A stretch of 64,000 nt of DNA from Saururus chinensis (lineage: Eukaryota; Streptophyta; Magnoliopsida; Piperales; Saururaceae), in assembly GCA_035235625.1 (NCBI GenBank), contig CP141145.1:43318668-43382667 (forward strand), in the 5' to 3' direction. Shown here piece by piece: positions 58,969 to 64,000 of this stretch (within the stretch, counting starts at the first letter, position 1; every line of letters starts with the position of its first letter). Under the pieces are notes generated by a model that was given only the letters and a program-made list of their open reading frames with translations, made no database searches and was not told the DNA's origin. The position numbers and the translations under genes are program-made.

Positions 58969-61900
58969 CTGCCATTCTGTCTTTGTTTAAGATGTATATA
59001 TAACCGTCTGTATCATGTCTGAAACTTGAACCACATATATAAATTTACATGGCTGCTTATACAAGCTGATAAAAAAACCACATTGATTGTATCAGTAAAT
59101 GAATGCATGGTAAGGTGTATTATCAAGAAAAGAATGCATGGTCAGGTGGCTCGGTTATATGATGCTGGGTGTTGATTCCAATCGGATGCTCCGATTCCAA
59201 TAATTGTTTTTGCAGCATTTCGACTTCTACTGTTATGCGATGTTTTGTCATTTGAAGTTCGAATCACACTTCCTCCGTCCCACAGAAATATCTCTCTGTT
59301 TACTTTTTTAAAATAAAAAACCAAATAAAGCTATTAATTTAAGACCTAGAAAATATTTTTTAGAAGGTAATTCTATTCAGATACTTGCAATAAATATATT
59401 GCGTACAGGAAATGTCTTGGATGGTCCCCCACGTCTAAAAAGTGTGAAGGTCCGAGGCACCATCAGGAAGCAGGTCCGAGGCATCATCAGGAAGCATTTT
59501 TTATGTTCTTTATTGATAAGGCTCCAAGCGTAAGAAACACATAGGAGTTATTTATCATTGAAATTGATTGTATATATTCTAGCGTACATAGTGTCGGTAG
59601 TGCTGCCAGTGTGCTTGTGTATATACTGTCTATTTTAAATGTTGACGCTTATGTGTGCTTGTGTGTGCACCATTAATTTTAAATATTGATAACTCATGCA
59701 TTTTTTATGTTGGATGTTTTATCAAGTATGTTTTTCATCTATTGAATTATGGGAAACTAATTATGTAAATTAGGAAGGAGGTATCCGAAATGGCATTCAT
59801 ATGGACAGCAAGGGCCGGACCCTGACTTTGGACTTTTCCTTAAGGGTTGTTCTAAGATTTCTTTCTCCAAGGAGTTTACCCCAAATTGAACTTTTCCTAA
59901 TTGATTGTTCTAAGAATTTTCCTCCAAATAGTTTTGTGTTGTTATGTAAGTTTCTAAATTATAAAAAGGTTGCTAAAACTCAAGAGAAGGTTAATAGATG
60001 ATTAACAATGATGTAAAAACTTTGTGCTTTAGGAGTTTAATGATTTGATAATTATAATTTTTTTCCTATGCAATTCTTATAAAAATAGTAAATTTTTATG
60101 ACGAGTAAAAATTGGCATATGATATTTCTACTTCATGTTTTTACACCAAAAGCCTACTCTATTTGTGATTGAACAAAATTAAATCTCCCTATTGTTATTG
60201 TTATGTATGATTCATCTTTTCTATACCATAAGAGGCTGAAATATCCAATGAAAATCTATAGCAGACTTTTAATCTAGAAAAAATAAAATAGGAATATCAG
60301 CCTCCATTCCTAAACCACTTTACATTTTATGTTTTTTCTTATCATATATTCTATGTTGTTGACAACGTTTTTGTGCCAACATAATCAATTCCCAAAATTT
60401 TGGAGACAAACAAAGGGTTTGATCGGCTTTACACCGGCCTTCAAAATCTCTTATCCTGCTAAGAATCATTACTGCCATGACAGGAAAAGAAAAGAAACAT
60501 GAATGCGGATTTTACTTTTACGGCAAATAAAACTCCATAGCCATAAAGAAGATAAAAAACTTCATAGCCATGAAAAAAAAATAGTAAAAAATGACAGCAT
60601 AATTAAAAAGTGAGTCTTATAAGGAATTTACTTTTCCATATTAACTATAAGTGGTGTATGGCTTATAATATAAAAAAAGTAAAATTATTAACTTTTTTTT
60701 TTTTAAAATCACAAGTTAAAACTCTATTTCATCTTTTTAACATATGAGCGGGGCCCCAAGACGTAGCTGCAGATCGGACGATACAAACGTAACAATAAGT
60801 CGGCGGGATTCAATGTTAGCGCATGGTAGGGAGACTTTTTGCTGAAAAAGGCGAAAAAGGTTGAAAGCAGGCAGCGGGACGGAGACTTGACAGTTGTACT
60901 GGTATAATTTAAGGGCAATTAAACACCTTTCCCTTGATTAGGTCCCACGTAAGCTAAGTCTAGACCCCGCCACCCTTTAAACGTTTAAACAATGGGAGGC
61001 CCATGCGGGCCCCCCAATGTTTGAGAGCAATGAAATATTGAACCCACAGAAGGTGGGCCAATTACCCTTTTCTTTCTGATTTCAGCCATGAATACTCAAC
61101 GTTAGATCCATTGTATCATTATCGAGCAAAACGACAGAACTTTGGGCAAACTGCAAAGGAAAGCAAACGGAGGATGCCCAAAGTCCTAAGTCAATTACTT
61201 TGTATTCACATAAGCTTACATCTGAAAGTTGGAGGAGCAACTATTAGCATGCCCAAGGCATACGCAGGCCTTACTCATGGGGCAGCCGAGTTTGATCGCT
61301 CTCTTCTAATTAAATATGTTACGTTAAATCTCTATCTAATTGTGCACGTATGTTTTCTTCCAACTTTAAAGTTGGATAGTGATATTCACCTAACAAATTT
61401 ACCTAACAAAAATTCACAACTGCCTTAATACACTTTGTCCCATATATTTTGTTTAACCAAAATTTTTTATCAAGTAAATTTATTTAAAATTTTGTTAAAA
61501 AATTTATTATATAAGTAATACTCTAGGGACTAGGGAGTGCAGTTGCTGCGGCTTAACTTTCTCTTTTAAGCAACCAGACAAATATAGAAAAAATAATTTT
61601 ACTCCTTGTGAGTTTGGTTCCGGCAGGGGGTGAGGTATTCCATGTGGCATATGCAAAAAAGGGCATTTATTAATCACATAGGAGGAGTCCCAACCCCAAC
61701 GAAAACAAGGATGGGGCAAAAGTAAAGCGAAGAAGCCAGACTCCTCCTACCCCACGCCCCTCCACTTTTCTTGTCAGTGCAGGTAAAAACTCCACCCATC
61801 TGCATCTTCATCTTCATCTTCCGTCTCCGTCTCGGCTTCCACCTCCACCCTTTCCCTCTTCCCTACACCTTCTCTTCTCAGATTCACTTACTCCGTCTTT

Positions 61901-62014
61901 TTCGATCCTCGTTTTTCTATTTAAACAGACTGAGATTTCGAAAAGTCCTCTTCCACGGTAAATCTACTGGGACGAGGCCTTTTGTTTTGTTTTTCGTCCG
62001 GTGAAGATTACAGA
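58969..62014. other. NPC1 3' end to Yippee-like gene; no gene seen
   Basis: This is AT-rich intergenic DNA. A Stowaway-like end (cttcctccgtcccacagaaat) lies at 59271-59291 but no partner end was found. A frame at 61111-61428 has no recognisable domain. 61740-62014 is pyrimidine-rich, with cttcatcttcatcttc, and is probably promoter and 5' UTR of the next gene. Confidence 0.45.
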
Positions 62015-63814
62015 ATGGGCAGGTTGTTCTGCATCCAGTTAGAGGGAAAGATGTACAGTTGCAAACACTGCCAAACCCATCTTGCCCTCTGCGAGGATAT
62101 TGTCTCCAAGGTATAATATCCTGTCTCTCCCTGCCCCCCTCTGTCGCCGATATTTCCTTCTTCTTTGATGTGCTCCAGTTATGTCAGTAATACCTTTGTC
62201 ATTCAATGTCGTTGTATTTTGGTGATGGATCTACTGATTGACTAATGTTTTAGGTTATTTGACCGCTGTTGGATTTTTTTCTCTGATGAATGTTTTAGTA
62301 GAAGACCAATCTAATTTCCTGAGCAAATCTCTTTCTAGCAGACCAGAAAGTTTTTTGTTTTTGTGAGGAAGTAACTATGGAAAGGGAGAATATTTTGACG
62401 TGATTTTGGCGTCGGCCTACAGGCTCAGAGGAGCATCAATCACATGTGTAGATACGATTTTGTTTTTAAAAATGAATAAACTCGTGCTGCCCATAATATA
62501 AATGCCGGCTTGGGATCGTTTGATGGACTCTTAATGCCTTTGTTTCGAGGTAAGTAAGCTAACACGAGGGCTTTGCTTCTGATGTGCAAATGAGAGAGTG
62601 ATGAAGCCCGACTAGTTTCAAAGTTTGTCAAATGTTGGATATCTCCATTTAACCGTGTATGAAGTCTCGCGCTAGTTTAAGACTTAAGACAACCTTCCAA
62701 TCAAAAAGGACTTAAGACAACCCTAGATGTAGATTGCACGTCATATAGTTATTTTTGCGCTGCTAATATTAAATGCCTCCCGCCCTTACCTTATTTAGAA
62801 GTTTAGATTCACATGGTATACTTATTTTCAATAAAAATGATGATTCTTGTATATAATCTGAGTGTTTAAAAAATTTGATTGGTAGATTCGCACGCCGGAC
62901 TTAATTTAGGCTTCTTGTTTACACGTTTCTTTTTGCAACAAATCCTTCACTTTTCTGAAAGGAAATAAGTCTTTTTGAAGTTTAAATTTTAAACTGTATT
63001 TCATCTTCGATGACTTTATTTATATTAACACTGTAGTGTATATGCCCTTGAACATTTAAATGACAAATGTTTTAGTGTTATATACACCCTGATTTAATTC
63101 CGTTTTGAATTACAATGAAACATAAAATAGTTTCTCTGTGGCGTTTACACTATTTCCATTCAACTTCTTCTTGACCTCCTTCTCTCCTCTTGAGACTTCT
63201 CTTCTAGTATTTTCTTACTTGCATTGTGGAAGGCTTATTTTCATGCGGTAACTTTCATGGTGAGTGCTGGAAACATTACCCACTTTTTTGTTCTTTACTA
63301 ATAATAGAGCTGATCAAGTCAAAAAAGTTATGTTGATTTGTAAGGAAGATTTAGAAATGTATATAGGATGCTAATGCTTTTTTTCTTTTAAAGTTTTTTA
63401 TGCTTCAAAAATGGCCTGGATCGGAGTGTGTTTGTCCAAGCCAGCACACCAGATTTTTTTAAGAATGTGTTATTGGTTTCAGTCCTCATGCTTTGTGGTT
63501 GTTTTGATTTTTCAAGACTGGTTACTTTCAAGACTGTGATTGCTTCCACATGAAGTGCATGAAAATTGCTTTATCCACCTTATGGAAGTATCAATTGAGT
63601 TTTATTGTATGTGATTGTGGATTTGAAGTAATGTTCATGCTAGAGCCAGTAGTTCTGTGCTTCTGTCATGACAGAATATCATCATTTTTTACTGTCTCTT
63701 AGCCTTATAAATTGCGGAAGTGATCAGGAGAAATATTCTGACTTGGTGATTTTGTGTGTTCTTTACTCAGTCTTTTCATTGCAGACATGGAAAGGCTTAT
63801 CTCTTCAACAAGGT
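62015..63814 (+). CDS. Yippee-like zinc-binding protein, 5' part (runs off the window)
   Basis: Two exons are visible: 62015-62110 (32 codons, [19 protein letters not shown], then [13 protein letters not shown]) and 63771-63814 ([15 protein letters not shown]). Both have good GT-AG junctions and matching frame. The sequence follows the start of plant Yippee-like proteins (about 100-130 residues), and CKHC is the first CXXC of the zinc site. The second CXXC and the rest must lie beyond 64000. Intron 1 is 1660 bp. Yippee proteins share a fold with the cereblon thalidomide-binding domain; their role in plants is poorly defined. Confidence 0.85.
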
Positions 63815-64000
63815 GTAAGTTGTTTCATTTTTTCTATCTCCTAAATGAGCTCAATTTTTGCATTTTTGTTGATTTATTGATTGAATAATGTTTGTCAAGG
63901 CAGTCAATTTTCTTGATAAACTCAACAATCTCTCAACGGAAGGTTTACTAGTGCTGTAGTGACTCAGACAATTCACAAAAGAATTACTCTGTACTTTTGT

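Noticed and set aside
59271-59291. Second Stowaway MITE near the NPC1 3' end
   Set aside because: Only one cttcctccgtccc end is present. No inverted partner or paired TA was found, so it is at most a fragment.
61111-61428. 105-codon frame upstream of the Yippee-like gene
   Set aside because: There is no recognisable motif and no splice or family support, and it is open by chance in AT-rich DNA.

Overview
The window is nuclear DNA of a flowering plant. It has GT-AG introns, a plastid-type PPR-DYW editing factor, a leucine-rich-repeat receptor kinase, a plant-type non-specific phospholipase C, a CPL-type CTD phosphatase, and abundant Mutator-like, hAT-like, Stowaway and LTR-retrotransposon remnants. 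Base composition does not look grass-like, but I cannot name the species.

Layout. (1) 1-5.57 kb is AT-rich intergenic DNA interrupted by a 3.45-kb solo LTR. (2) About 5.57-20.07 kb is one very large decayed Mutator-like element (MULE). Its terminal inverted repeats (TIRs) exceed 1 kb, and it carries a DUF1985/Ulp1-protease-type gene and a MuDR-type transposase with a SWIM zinc finger, both on the + strand and both broken. Two solo LTRs and a foldback element are nested in it. (3) 20.17-23.43 kb, minus strand: an intact subfamily-XII-type LRR receptor kinase whose stop codon lies about 100 bp from the MULE end. (4) 24.13-26.36 kb, plus strand: an intact single-exon PPR-DYW protein very like OTP81/QED1. 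(5) 28.13-30.32 kb, plus strand: a five-exon CBM20 (starch-binding) protein. (6) 39.53-31.97 kb, minus strand: a 17-exon CPL1/CPL2-type RNA polymerase II CTD phosphatase with two dsRNA-binding domains and a 210-bp hAT-type element in an intron. (7) About 40-54.6 kb is a transposon-rich block: a TIR element with a GC-rich minisatellite and a nested 739-bp element, then an old solo LTR containing two younger ones. (8) 55.55-58.97 kb, plus strand: a three-exon phospholipase C matching NPC1. (9) 62.0 kb to the window edge, plus strand: the first two exons of a Yippee-like zinc protein.

The genes do not form a pathway; each has its own promoter. The CBM20/CPL pair repeats an arrangement I recall from Arabidopsis (At5g01260 and At5g01270), so it looks like conserved microsynteny. 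The most unusual structure is the giant MULE. One TIR holds a solo LTR that the other lacks, which gives a built-in filled and empty site. Its protease gene starts inside the TIR, so each end carries a copy of that start.

Exon boundaries were placed by hand from splice signals, frame continuity and remembered family sequence. Transposon boundaries rest on visible target-site duplications. No database search was run.
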